From Boswellia sacra (lineage: Eukaryota; Streptophyta; Magnoliopsida; Sapindales; Burseraceae), in contig SNVD02005071.1 in NCBI GenBank assembly GCA_013180625.2, positions 156,410 through 220,409 on the forward strand: DNA of 64,000 nt, in the 5' to 3' direction. Positions 12,343-25,442 of the stretch are shown in pieces (the stretch's first letter is position 1; each line of letters starts with the position of its first letter). The notes under the pieces are model-generated. The model worked only from the letters and a program-made list of their open reading frames with translations, ran no database searches and had not been told where the DNA came from. The position numbers and the translations under genes are program-made.

Positions 12343-12943
12343 CTAGATCTGGAATTAAAAATCAATTTAGAAAAATAAATAGAAGAATCCGCTAGATAAT
12401 TTCCTTGTTTGAATAGAAGTTTTTGCTTCTTTACTAGAATTTTCTTTACTAGAATTAAGATCATCCAGACCAAATTATAGCAAAGCCTTCTTAAACATAA
12501 ATAAATCTCATTCTGGATACCAATATACCAAAAAAAAAAAACATTTGGTAGAATAATTTTACCATTTTATCAGTGTTGTAATCATCAAATAATATTAACA
12601 TCATATTCATATTTAGAATTTAATTCACCTGAAACTTTCTTCATGAATGGGTCTAACCACCCTCTAGGGGTTCAATAGAATGCACCTAAAATAAACTTTT
12701 TACTCTTTATCATATTCCACGAATTTAAAATAAATAAAAAAGTGTAACACATCAATGAATTTTAATGTATTTAAATAGTTTTTAAAAATATAACAAAAAA
12801 TATTTTAATTTAATATTATATTAAAAGAATTTTAAAATTATTTTCAATATGTTATCACATTAAAATTTTCTTAATCTAGAAATTTAAACTTTTATAAAGG
12901 CTAAACAAAAATATTTTAAACTATTTTAATTTTAACAGTTTAC
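12343..12943. other. AT-rich spacer, no gene seen
   Basis: Sequence between the hAT MITE and repeat unit B. Only A/T-rich low-complexity DNA and a poly(A) run at 12530-12540 were found. Confidence 0.4.
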
Positions 12944-13568
12944 TTACAAATGTCGGGATGACGTAACCCGTGTGATGCATGCAATACTTGGTGACTCATC
13001 AAGTATGATGCATCCAATGACGTTAGTAGCGAGGAGAGGACAGAGAACTTTATTACAGAAAGACTTTGACGAAAAGTCTGTCAATGAGTTAATGCCCCAC
13101 CTAAACAACAGCTTCCAAGACGATGAATATTGAATAATCAACCGTATATTTTGTCTACACTGTGTTTTGGTACAGAATGGACGCATTTAATTCTAACAGT
13201 GTGACCCATTCAATGACGTGAGAAGAGTAACACCTGATAAATATCTCATCAAAGCAAGCTTCCCAACGTTTTTCTTTTAAATATGAAGGTGACTTGTCCA
13301 GGTGGTTCTTCTTATAAAAATTGTATATTTATTTTGGCTATTCGAATTCAATGACAATTTGTTAAACTTTATTTTACGAAATACTTATAGATTTTTGAAA
13401 AATATAACAGCCAGCATTTAAAATTTAGTTTATTAAACTGTTTTAAATTCATGCTCCAGACCTGTGAATGATGCAACTGAGATGGAATTTCTTCTTCTGA
13501 TAAACCTGTTAGGTAATTAATAGTACGATTCGAATTTGAGGCGTTTTGCCGAAGTGTAGTGAAGCATC

Positions 13569-13741
13569 TTTGGCCTGTGTTCTTTTATGAATTTAAATAT
13601 TGTTTCTATGTTACATATTTTTTAATACAATTTATATTCAATCTCAATCACATATTTTTTTTAAAATTTAAAATAATTTAAAATTAACCACATATTTTTA
13701 AATTTAATTAAAAATAAAAATACTATATTCATAAAAAAATA
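13569..13741. mobile_element. MITE of about 170 bp inserted in repeat unit B
   Basis: Unit A reads gaagcatcgaagtcgcttga at this place (7282-7301), whereas unit B has gaagcatc, then 173 extra bases, then catccgaaatcgcttg. The insert starts tttggcctgtgttctttta and ends with attcataaaaaaata, so tgaat-type ends are inverted, and catc (or atc) is duplicated. Related copies lie at 16285-16456 and 30733-30902. No coding capacity. Confidence 0.65.
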
Positions 13742-14643
13742 CATCCGAAATCGCTTGACGATATACCCGTCCTGCAAAATCGAAAATATAATTTGATGTG
13801 TCGGATGCTGCGGTGGGGTCCATTAAAAATATAATTTAGATTTATTGTAATTTATTGCTAGTCTATCTATAGACAGCGTTGGTTCACGGTGATTGAGTTA
13901 AAATTCCCTACGTGTCAATATGATATGTTAAATATTTAAAATACATTAGCCCATTTTTTTCTATTATCATCAATTTCATCCAGAATTAAGATTTAGTTTC
14001 ACCTTAATTTTTATAGGTCTCCTATTCTATAGATTTTATTAACTTTGAGTGAGATTTATTATATTTTCTCTCTTATCTTATTTATTATATATTAATCACT
14101 AATCATATATTTATATCTTATTAATATGATGGTTAAATCAAAAGAAAATTCTAATCTTTTTATCGAATAGATGTTTTTTTATTGATAATTTATTTTAACG
14201 TACAATATTTTTTATTTTATAATTAACTTTACATTGAACAAACAGATTAATCTTTAATGGATATATAACTAACTATATATTTCAAATACTGCGTAACTTA
14301 ATGTTGCATAAAATATAAGTATAATTGATATTTAAGCTGACTCCTGACGCATTCAATGACGGAGGAACAGTGGTACATTTGATCTTTAATGCATGGCCAT
14401 ATTGTTCGGTTTTAGAAATTGATAGTATTTAAAGTGACTTAAAAGTTTCAACGATCACATGTAAATTAGGTTTATGGATAAGTGTGCATCACACGCAACA
14501 ATGTCAAATATGACAAAATTTATAGCTATTCGTAGGATAATAATTGCATGTTTCATGTTTGGTTCTTTCGCGAAAATGTGTTTTATCCTGGGAACTTGAA
14601 ACAGCCTGGCTTGACTTAATTTCGTAATATTTACCTATATTTT

Positions 14644-15450
14644 TTAGGATGAACGAAATTTTTCAAAGTTAACAAAAAAGAAGAGAGATATAGACAGAGG
14701 AAATGAGAGAAACAATAGAAGAAATTTAGAAAAAAATAGAATAAAATTGAGAGAAAAAATAAATTTTTTACTAAAAGATCAAAAAATCAATAACAACCAA
14801 GTCTGAAAATAACATAACTAAAAGCTCCTATTTATAGGACCTTAAAGTATAGTTCTACTAGGAAATAGAATCATAATACTAGTTAAACTAGAAATACCAA
14901 AATTAATCCTAAATAAAATAGTAAACTATTAATTAGAAAAATAACTCAAATTAGGATTACTCCCAATTTAGGAAGTTAAAATCCCTAATAATAGTCAAAA
15001 TCCCTAATTTATTAAAATCCCCAAAATCAAAATTAAAATTCCTAATTTATTCATAATTTATCATACATCAATTATTGATGAGGAACGGGGTTCCTCAAGT
15101 TAACAGAAAGGAAGGGAGACAATCTTTTTACTAAAAAATTAAAAAACTAATAACAACCAAGTCTGAAAATAATATAACTAAAAGCTTCTATTTATAGGAT
15201 CTTAAAATATAGTTCTACTAGGAAATAAAATCCTATTAGGAAATAAAATTATAATCCTAGTTAAACTAGAAATATCAAAATTAAATCTTAAATAAAATAA
15301 TAAACTATTAAGTAGAAAAATAACTCAAATTAGGATTACTCCCAATTTAGAAAGTTAAAATCTCTAATAATAATCAAAATCTCTAATTTATTAAAAACCC
15401 TAAAATCAAAATTAAAATCTTTAATTTATTTCTGATTTGTTCTGTATCAA
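14644..15450. mobile_element. About 800-bp insertion in unit B made of two direct copies
   Basis: Unit A is continuous here (tacatacattttctttcaaaacg, 8189-8211), but unit B is split: tattttttaggatg... resumes as ttttctttcaaaacg at 15450. The insert holds two direct copies of about 350-400 bases (14760-15090 and 15128-15440). Shared phrases include ataacaaccaagtctgaaaa, ctatttataggac/tcttaaa, agttctactaggaaata and aactcaaattaggattactc. No coding frame. It looks like part of an LTR or other non-coding element duplicated in place; the family is unknown. Confidence 0.5.
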
Positions 15451-15896
15451 TTTTCTTTCAAAACGAAAAAGAAGAAAATTTTTGACTCCATTTATTTCGA
15501 AGTCAATGATATAATAGCACTCTAATCATTTCTTGATAGAATGAATATATGACATGATAAATCGTAGATGTACAATACAAATCAGTAGCTGGCGTTGAAA
15601 ACAAATTATACCCAGTAGAATATGAGGTTTACCTCACCATTACAATCATTTCATAATAAAATGAATCAAATATGTAACATTAAAATAGAGTACTGATTTT
15701 AATATAGTCAATAAAAAAAAAAAAATCAGTAACCATATAGAGCAGGTATTTATATGAATCAAGTGATTACCTCGACCATGGTTACGTAATTAATGGCAAG
15801 CTATGGCAGTAGGAAAAAGTAGAACAGCTACCAGAAAGGAGATTAAAGTAAAACAACTATGTCTAAATTGGGCTTTCCATTTGTCAGAAAATATCT

Positions 15897-18120
15897 TTAT
15901 GACTCATCCAGTATGATGCATCCAGTTAAATGACGAGAGTCGCGAGGAGAGGACAAATAACTTGATTACAGAAAGATTTTTAGGTCTAGAATTTCAACAA
16001 AAACCTACTCAAGTTTGTAATACATACTAAGGCTATTAATTTCAAGAAACATACACTAAAGTGATCGATTTTATCGTAAATTTCTTAGAGAGATTTAGTA
16101 AGATAAGATTTTGATTATTAAGGAGATATTTATTTGATGGGTTTAGACTGTGGAGGTAAAAAATGAGTTAATTTAGAAAATGAATGAAATTTATTTTTTA
16201 TGAAGCTGTTTTAGTTATTAGGGTTAGTGTAAAAAATAAAATTGAATATTTTAAATTTTAAGAAAAATTTTATCGACAAGTTAGGGTGTATTCTTTTATG
16301 AATCCAGTATTTTTGTTTTCAATTAAATTTAAAAATATATAATTAATTTTAAATTATTTTAAATTTTAAAAAAAATATATGATTGAAATTAAATATAAAT
16401 TATAATAAAAAATATATAACATAAAAAATAAGATTTAAATTTATAAAAGAACAGAGCATTCAATGCTCCACCTAAACAATAACTTACAGGACTATGAATA
16501 TTGAATAATCAACGATAATTCTAACAGCTAATGATGCACACCTGTCAAGGTGACGTAGACAAGATCAAGGTGCCTTAGCAAATGTGACCCATGCAATGAC
16601 GTGAGAAGAGCAGCAGCTGATAAATATCTCATCAAAGCAAACTTCCCGACATTTTCTTGTAAATTTGACGGTGATTTATCTATGTGGTTCTTCTTATCAA
16701 AAAGTATATTTTGGCTATCTGAATTCAAGATCACTTTGTTAAACTTAATTTTACGAAATACTTATAGGTTGTTTTCGAAAAGTACAACAGTTAGCATTTA
16801 AAATTTAGTTAATTAAACAGATTTAAATTCATTTTCTAAAATTTTATGAAGTCATTTTTAAACCACTCAATATATGACTGATGCAATTGAGATTGAATTT
16901 CTTCTTATGAAAAACCTTCGAGGTAATTAATATTACGATTCGAATTTGAGGTCTTTTGTCTAAGTTTAGTGAAGCATCTAAGTCACTGATGATACACTTG
17001 TACCGGGAAATGAAAAAATAATTTGATGTGTCGGATGCTGATGGTGTGGTGGGGTCTGTCGGGAGAGAAGAGCTACAATACGTAACTGAACATTTACTGT
17101 AATTTCTTGCTATTCTATCTACAAACAGTGTTGGTTGATTGACAGTGACTGAGTTAACAAATCGTTAAATGTCAACATGATATGTTAAATTTTTAAAATA
17201 CCAATGTCCATTTTCTTTCTGTAACATTAATTTTATCAAATAGAGAGACAATTTATTTTGATGTGCAAACAGATTAATCTTTAATGGATTCATATAACTA
17301 ACTATATAACTTAATATTGTATAAAATATAAATAGAATTGATATTTAACGTGACTTGTGACGCGTTCAATGACGGAAGAAACGGTGGATTCATCAACAGA
17401 ACAGTCAGGTAAATTTGATCTTTAGGGCATTGTCACTTGGTCAGGCCTTAGAAATTGATAGTAATTAAAGCGACTTAGAAGTGTCAACGACCGCGTTAAG
17501 TTTATGGATCAGTGTGCATCACATGACATGTTGCCAAATAGGACAAAATTTATGTAAGGGTAGATCTATTCGTAGGACAATAATTGCATGTATCGCGTTT
17601 GGTTCTTTCAGGGAAATATCTTTTATATTGGGAACTTGAAACGGTTTGGCTTGACTTAATTTCGTACTATTTACATATATTTTCTTTCAAAATGTAAAAA
17701 ATTTCTACGCCATTTATTCCGAAATCAATGATATATTACCACTTCTATCATTGGTTGATAAAATGAATTAAGTATATAACATGATAAATTGTGCAGAAGT
17801 TATGTATAATACAAATTACTAGCTGCTTTTGATAACAAATCGTACCCAATAGAATATGAGGTTACCTTACTATTCTAATCATAATTCACAATAAAATGAA
17901 TCAAATATGTAACATTAAATTATGGCACTGGTTTTAATATAGTTAAGGAAAAAAAAATCAGTAACCATAAATAGTAGGTATTTATATGAATTAAGTGATT
18001 ACCACGACCATTGTATGTAATTAATGGCAAGCTATGGCAGTCGGAAAAAGTAGAACAGCAACCAGAGAGGAAATTAAAGTAAAACAACTATGCCTAAATT
18101 AGGCTTTCAACTTGTTCCAT
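15897..18120. repeat. Non-coding repeat unit C
   Basis: The third long copy: it begins gactcatccagtatgatgca and tracks unit B to the end phrase aaagtaaaacaactatgcc near 18085. Between 15982 and 16456 it carries extra DNA, including a MITE copy, in a place where unit B reads straight from the acagaaagac phrase (about 13055) to the atgccccacct phrase (about 13092). No coding potential. Confidence 0.7.
16285..16456. mobile_element. MITE copy related to 13569-13741, inserted in unit C
   Basis: Starts ggtgtattcttttatgaatcc and ends aaatttataaaagaacagagc, giving inverted ends around ttcttttatgaat. The interior is almost only A and T. It matches 30733-30902 in order of phrases (atgaatccagta/g tttttgtttt ... 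aattaaatttaa). Confidence 0.55.
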
Positions 18121-20523
18121 GCAGGGCCTGTATCAGTGCTCGTTGGCATGGAGAGTACAAGAAGCTGGCAGATATTTCTGTGACATTATCACGAACAAAT
18201 GTTATAATAATAATATTTATAAAATATTTATTTGATGATATTTATAATTTAACAAAATTTATTTAAAAAAATACAACAGAAATTAATTTATTATTTGTAT
18301 TGTTGAATGGCGGCCGTCGGTGTTTGTCGGTGACATTGCTTGCACCAAAATGATCCACACAACCTAATTTTACTCATCAAGAGGGAACTTTTTTTCCCAT
18401 ACAAAACGCAATGTTTTATCGTATGAGATGACGAAAAATTTGACCTAATTTTCACCTTTTTTTTTAACCCAAATATTGTATCCTAAAGAACAAATGCCAC
18501 TATATAGATCAACGCATGCCGGTCATTTTTATGCCAATAATGCTTCATGCATATGTAGTTTTGACAAATATATTTCAAAAGTGATTATGTAGTTTTGAAA
18601 TTTTATCATTTTTAAATTTGTTTACGTCAGTATATAATTACAAATGAAATAATGAAATGGACAAATACAGCGGAAAGGGAGAACGTTGCCATATTTTTTA
18701 TGATAAATACGTGAAAAATAAATAAAAAATGGACAAACATCTGTCATGTCTTGCGATTCTACCACTCTTTCAAAAGCCTAATTTGAGCATACCACATTAG
18801 ACAATAAAAAAAAATTAGTAACACGAAATCACCAAAACATGCACAAGTCCTCATTTCGGTATAAATGTTGAATAAGCAACTTCAAAGAAAAAGCAAAACC
18901 AAGAGAGAGCGAGAGACTAAACGAGAACTGAGAACTAAACCGCGCAAGCAATAACATTAAGGACCACATAAGGCGCTGCGTGAAGTTCCCTTGCGATAGC
19001 CCGAAAGAAGACAATCCAACGGACCTCTATGTTGGGCTTTTAGGGCTTACGTCAAAAAACAAGAACCAGTCCATTTTCTTCCAAATCTTTTATTTTATTT
19101 TTTTAAATGTCATTAAATATATTTAGAAACCCTTATTATTATTATTTTTTAATTTTCTACTTAAAAAATAAATTCATCAAATCTTTACCTTAATTACCTG
19201 ATTATTAAAGCTGAATGAACTTCAATTTTCCAACAAATTAACTTTAATTTACAATTAAAAATTTAACTAACTAATATTTGATGGATGGGATTGGATTATT
19301 ATTTTTCTTTTAGAATAAAATTGGAGTTCGAATCAATCCACATAGTGGATTTCGAGATCTAGAGTGAATTAATTCAAAACATTTTATAAATATATCTGGT
19401 TACTTTTATGGCTTTGCAATTTAAGTCTCATATTTACAAAGTAAAGCACTCAATTCTCCCTAAGAAAATTCTTTTGGTCACGATTATCCCACCCCCCTTC
19501 ACATTGTCTCAATTCGTCAAAGTAGGAGGCTTAGAAAGCATTCCTTTCGGCCAAACTTTGAAAGATATAAATCTACCGTGAGGGATCCAGCCTGGTAAAT
19601 TAAGATGATGGATGATAAACAGAAGAAAATAAAAGAAGATTGTAAATTTCAGTGTGGAATTTTGAAGCGTAGTAAGAGTCCAAACATTAGAAGATTCGGA
19701 GCAGAAAGAAGACGCACATCAACAAGCAGTCAACCAACTGATATATATATATATAGACACATACACACACTTCATTTGATAACATTGTTGTCTTCCCAAG
19801 CACAGCAGTTATGGAATTAACTTTTTTCGAAACACCAAATTCTAGAAATACTAAAACATATAAAAAGTAGTTCCTTCGGCTCCAAATACTTCATTCTAGA
19901 AATTACTTGCTAGTTTGGATAATATATACTAAATATTTGGGAAAGCACCTAATTAGTTTCCACCGACTGATGGTTGAATATTTTTGTATAACATTAATAT
20001 CTATGCACTTCATTTGATTTTGATGCAATTAAGTTTTGCATATAGGAAGTCTTTCGTTTGATTTTCTTCAAACAGTTTTCATCGTGTGGCGTTTAGTAAT
20101 ATTTCCATTATTTCCATACACAGGTATAGGTATAATGCAAAGGACCTTCGAGTGTTGGGGTTTCCCAGAAACTGAGAAAATCTAGATCTTATACTTGTAA
20201 CTAAATCGGACAAACAATATTTCAATTTATAACTTCAACTTCATAAGAAGCACATTCTCATCACTACTTAAAAAATGAAAAAAAAAAGTCATACATTAAA
20301 AAAATCAATATAATAAATTAATAAATAGAAACATATTATCGTTACCAGATTAATATCATTCACCACTAAGTATCATGCATTACTTAAATTATAAATCAAA
20401 ACATGTCATCATTACTTAAATTATTGTACCATTACACAATTTTCACCCATCAACATTACGAAATTGACAAAATAACCACCACCACAATGAAGGACAACAA
20501 CTACGAACATTAATTCAACACAT
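18121..20523. other. Intergenic DNA downstream of the ankyrin gene; no gene recognised
   Basis: Contains AT-rich stretches, an AC/AT microsatellite patch at 19740-19772, and a 71-codon open frame at 19605-19820 with no recognised domain and a tail running into the microsatellite, so I do not call it a gene. The right end is the 3' flank of the minus-strand ankyrin gene. Confidence 0.4.
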
Positions 20524-20529
20524 TTTATT
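20524..20529 (-). terminator. Candidate polyadenylation signal of the ankyrin gene
   Basis: AATAAA on the minus strand, about 55 bases past the TAA stop at 20584-20586. Position and hexamer fit a plant near-upstream element; the cleavage site cannot be fixed by eye. Confidence 0.45.
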
Positions 20530-20583
20530 GGCAGTTTGTAGTTTTGGACTTTGGCCTCTGCTCAGGTAGAGAACAATAATAAA

Positions 20584-21213
20584 TTAATTGCCCTTCTTGG
20601 AATAAATGGGAAGAACATGAGCAGAACCTCCTTGACGTTTAAACAATTTGGCATACAGAAACATTACCGTGCAAAGGATTAGGAGGAAGAAGCTCAAGCC
20701 AAGCGAACATATGGTTATGGCAAGCCATAAAGAAGGCTCTAACACTGTATATACGCCTGTGACAAATGCAACCACCACCGCTCCCATTGCAAGTATGGTC
20801 AACCATAAGGCAAGAGTTAGCAAACTTTCATCATACCTTTGAAACTTCTGAAATGACATAATGAAGTGAACAAAGACAGCAAAAAGTGAGAGAGTCATGG
20901 CTATAGTATCCATTATTATGAATGTTCGAAAGGCCGAATTTCTATGTAGGATTGCCGTGCCTTGACCTGAACCTTTTTCGCTGTTATAACCACCAGGAAT
21001 AGTGAAAGCAGCTGTAAAGGTTACTGTTGCTATGAGTGTCGCCACTAGCAAATGATATTCTTTCATTTGCTTTAGTCCATCATAATATTTCTTTCGTCGT
21101 TCACCTCGACTTTTGAAATATTCATCATCCTTTTTTTCACGGATAACACCTTTTTGATACTGTCCATTACCCTTATCTTCAAACAAACTTTGAATCTCTT
21201 CCTGTGATACAAT
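20584..21213 (-). CDS. Ankyrin gene exon 9 (PGG membrane domain)
   Basis: Acceptor ATAGAG|ATTGTA at 21214/21213 keeps phase 0. A charged stretch comes first, then EYHLLVATLIATVTFTAAFT and IPGGYN, the proline-glycine-glycine signature of the PGG domain, followed by three further hydrophobic stretches (IIMDTIAMTLSLFAVFVHFI; LWLTILAMGAVVVAFVTGVY; LWLAITICSLGLSFFLLILC). The stop is TAA at 20586-20584. Length (about 210 codons) is normal for the domain. Confidence 0.85.
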   Translation of the reverse strand: MVSQEEIQSLFEDKGNGQYQKGVIREKKDDEYFKSRGERRKKYYDGLKQMKEYHLLVATLIATVTFTAAFTIPGGYNSEKGSGQGTAILHRNSAFRTFIIMDTIAMTLSLFAVFVHFIMSFQKFQRYDESLLTLALWLTILAMGAVVVAFVTGVYTVLEPSLWLAITICSLGLSFFLLILCTVMFLYAKLFKRQGGSAHVLPIYSKKGN

Positions 21214-24200
21214 CTCTATATTCGTTAATAGAATTAAAAAAAATGAGAATCAAATAATTCCATCAGGATATATCTTTATATTGCTATAATTCACATGAAT
21301 ATAAAAACAAATTATATTTTTGTACCATTAGATTTTGAAATCTGAAATATACTTCTTCTATTAATATAAAATATATAGAGTAAACAAATATTGAAACTTG
21401 AATTCGAAAAATAAATATTAAAAAGTATTTAAAAAACCAAGTTTTGAAGCAAAGCACTAGGAAAGCAAGAGTATGTGTGTTGTATTATTTTGATATGAAA
21501 AAAACGCTCAATTGATACACAAAAGCCCCTTCTATATGCCATCTTAATTTAAGATGAACTATTCTAGTATATGTATTTACGGTGAAATGTATTTTATTAC
21601 TCTGGAATTAGTTATGTTTATAATATAATACAATACTTAATTGAGGAAGGCTATTACCTCGAGCTCATGATATCCGTTCTTTAACATGTGCTCCACACTA
21701 ATTTTTCTGGAGTTGATAGCTTGTGTATCCCCAACGTGGAAAAATGAATCTTGATATGCAGCAGCACGGATATGAAGAGGAGTGTTCCCATTATTATCCT
21801 TCTTATTGATAAGACTCTCAACTAATGGATTTTTCATGAGATCGATTAAATCTTCTTTACTCAAACTAAGCATTGCAAAGTGAAGAACATTCCAACCTTT
21901 TTCGTCCTCCATTTCACAACATTCTACACATTTGGAAATGATCTTTTCTATTATGTCTTTATGGCCTTGGCTAGCCGCCATGTGTAAAGCTGTCATCTTG
22001 CGATATTTGTCAGGAATGTATGCAGCTGATATATCATATTTCAGTAATATTGATACCTTATCTTTGAGACCATGATAAGCAGCATAATGTAGTGGTGTCC
22101 AACCATGTTTATCTTTTTCTCTTGCCAAACTCTTTTTTTTCTTAGATATTGCTTTCATCATAAAGTCAAAAGTCTGAAGATCATCTAAAAAATAAAATAA
22201 AGTAGAAAACTAAATAAGTGGTTATGGAAAAAATTATCTGGAAGCACAAGAAATAGTTAAGCACTTCACATGTTCCTATTGCATTATGGGCTGCTAAACT
22301 TAATTTGATATTGAAAATTGCAATTCTCCTTCTTCTTAAACTTACTATGATGTTGAAAGAAATTACTCACTGATTTATCCTGTCTTCACTTCCAAAAATT
22401 AGTAAAATTATCCTGTCTTCGCTTCCAGAAAATGGTAAAATTATAACTAAAAACTAGATTATCCCTCGCATATATTATGTCCTTGGAATTGGCTATTATC
22501 TAGAGCTTTAGTTTTCTCGCAGACAGGTTTATGTATATAGTTCCATTTTTGCACAAAAGATCTTTTGTTAGTCTTTTAGCCTTTCTATTTTGTTGATATG
22601 GCAAGACCAGACTCAGCATGTCCACCTTATGAGAAATAAAAATTAGAATGATTTTCAATTTAAAAACACCGCAAGGATCATCATTTGAATAGTGAAAAAT
22701 GTTTCTAGCAAGTTACCTGAATCATCGATGTCGTAACCTGAATCGTCGGAGTCTGAATCATCTGAGTCTGAGTCAACGAATTCTGTCATTCCATAAGGGT
22801 TTTCTTGGGCGGCCGATTTGGACCCTCGATGGATTGCATGGAAGGCCAAATTAATTTCATGCAATTACTTAAGATTTTACTCTTGACGATATACATAAAT
22901 AATATTGATAATGTTCTAACTAAATAAATATAAACTTAATCAAATAGTGTACCTGGAATATTAGAGCTCATCACTGCCGCATGCAAGGCTGTCATTCCGT
23001 TGGGACCTTCATGGGCAGGTCCGGCCTGTGAATCGCAGTTTTCTAATATTGCAAGTACTATCCTATAATATCCTTTAGCCGCAGCAAGATAAAGTGGAGT
23101 TTCGCCAGCATTATTAGCTGAATATTGAAAATCAGGGTCTTCTTTGGTTAAAATGTCCACCACTCTTATATTTCCATGTCGCGCTGCCTCATGCAATGCT
23201 GTGTTTCCTTCACTATTCGTCATCCTCAGCATCTGCCAGTCAGCTCTATTTGCTCCTTTTATATCCATCATCCTCAGCATCTGACAGTTAGCTTTGTTTT
23301 CTTCCATATTAGTCTTCTTCAGCATCTCCCTGTTAGCTCTCAGCCCACTCTCTAGGTCTTGAGGTTTATTTTTTGCATGTTGAAGAAGAAATTTCACTAC
23401 AGAATTATGCCTGCACTTCGCAGCAATATGGAGTGGAGTATCACCTTTTTCATTTACTTTTACCAGAAGTGATGGACACTTGTCAAGTATTTCTTTGAGG
23501 AACTTCTTTGATGGCTTCTTCAAAGATTTGATGTGCACATGCAAGGTTGTATCAGCTGATTGCTTATCTAAAATCACAGTCAATGAATCATAGTGTTATT
23601 TAATATATGAAAATTAATAATATTTGTATTGACTATATTTTTATTTTTAAAATTATGCATATGTTTTAAATTGCTAAAAATTTAACATTAAAAACTTAGA
23701 AAAAGGGTCAATATATAAACAATTTCCCTGGTTCATACATTTCAAAAATTCAAAAAAAAAGACCAGATAAAGAATTCAATAATAACCTGCAGGAATATTA
23801 GAGTTCACAACTGGCTCGTCCAAAGCCTTCGTGGGGCTTTTTGCAAGTACCGCATCCACCAGCTCATGATTTTTTCTTTTGGCTGCAAAGAAAAGTATTT
23901 TGCGGAAGTTTTGATCAAAATCCAAAAAATCAGGGCCTGCTCCGTTGATCAACTTATACACAACTCCAATTTCGTCATCCTCCACTGCTATATCTAATGC
24001 TGTCTTTCCATCTTTATTCTTCATTTCCCAAATCTTCCAATCGGGTCTTTCCTCTTTGGTTTGATCTCTTGCACCTTTAAGAAGTACTTGCACTATAGCA
24101 GATTGACCGCAATTGACAGAAAACTTCCTATCGACTCTTCCCACGTTATTTTGTTCTTGAGATTGATCTCTTGCATGCTTAAGAAGAGCTTCCACTCTCT

Positions 24201-25395
24201 CATATTCTAATGCACCCCATTTGGCGGCAACATGAAGTGGAGTATCACCTTTGTCATTGGCCTGTAGCAGCAGTGGTGGATATATATCAAGTACTTTATG
24301 CACAAAATCGGTTGATGACTCTGGGGAATTGATGTTGATGTGCAGGATTGTATCCTTTGACCGTCTCCCTGAAATCAAAGTCAATGCACTTTTTTGTTTT
24401 TAACACTTTAATGTCAAAAATCATTTTCAAATTCTTTTTAAAATTGAAAGTAATGATTCAAAAATAAATTGTTAGTTTTACACCTTTAAGGAGGCGTTTG
24501 ACGTTTTCCATCTAAAGTTAAATTTTACTTATTTTAATTATTCACACACTCTAGGGGATTTTGTTATTATTGTCTTTTATTGAAGTTTGAGAATAGAAAA
24601 ATTATCTTAATTGAAAAAGCTAAAATTTTAATTATTCACTTTAAGTATTTCCTATTTCCGTATGTTGTTGAAAAACCTTTTTGTCTATTGATTATGTTTC
24701 TCTAAACTCATGTTTATTGGAACTAATCTTTCTAATCAAAATGAATATTTTTAATTATTTTATTATTAGAATAATATTATAAATATTCATTTAAAATTAT
24801 GTAATTACATAGGTCTTTCTTTACTTTTTTTTTTTTAAAAAATTCACATTATTTGTGATATTTATTTACCAATAATATAATTTTTTGATGGTACTATAAT
24901 AAGCGAAATCCATCCATCTTTTAGACAAACAAAGAAATACCCACTAAGGGCTGATTGCTTTTTTGTTTGAAATATGAATTTAACTTATTCTCAAATTTCA
25001 TATATTTTCATAATTTTTTTAAATTAAGACTTAATTAAAGATATTTTCATCTGAATAAAAAAAGCTAAAAATTTTACCTTTCATCTGAATGCAAACGTCT
25101 GAATCATTTATTACTTCTCTAATTCTTTTAAATACTCTTATAAAATTCATTTATAACCAGTTTGTAGATAGTCTAATATTTTAATTTGAAACATTATTAT
25201 TTATTTCTAATTTTATATTATGATTCTCTATATATTTTTAAAATTATTTTATGGTCATTTATCTTTTTAATATATCAAACTTTTTTTTTAGAAAAAATAA
25301 CTTCTTTACCGAATTATATACATTTAAATAAATTAAATTCATCATAATTTTGTTATGCAAATATTTTTACTATGTGAAATAAAATCAAAAGTGAA

Positions 25396-25442
<47 letters not shown>

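Larger units (their letters stand above)
12944..15890. repeat. Non-coding repeat unit B, with two insertions
   Basis: Begins with a block (ggtgactcatcaagtatgatgcatcc, gcgaggagaggacag, ccacctaaacaaca, gacgtgagaagagtaacacctgataaatatctcatcaaagc, seen in short pieces) that recurs in unit C at 15897-16650. It continues with the block shared with unit A from 13265. Its end (attaaagtaaaacaactatg near 15845) runs straight into unit C, so B and C are in tandem. Two insertions absent from A and C lengthen it (13569-13741 and about 14644-15450). Confidence 0.7.

Noticed and set aside
16528..16801. Two small overlapping frames in repeat unit C
   Set aside because: Not conserved as frames in units A and B, so they are chance openings in non-coding repeats.
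19605..19820. 71-codon plus-strand frame near 19.6 kb
   Set aside because: Runs into a TA/CA microsatellite and has no recognisable domain or splice context.
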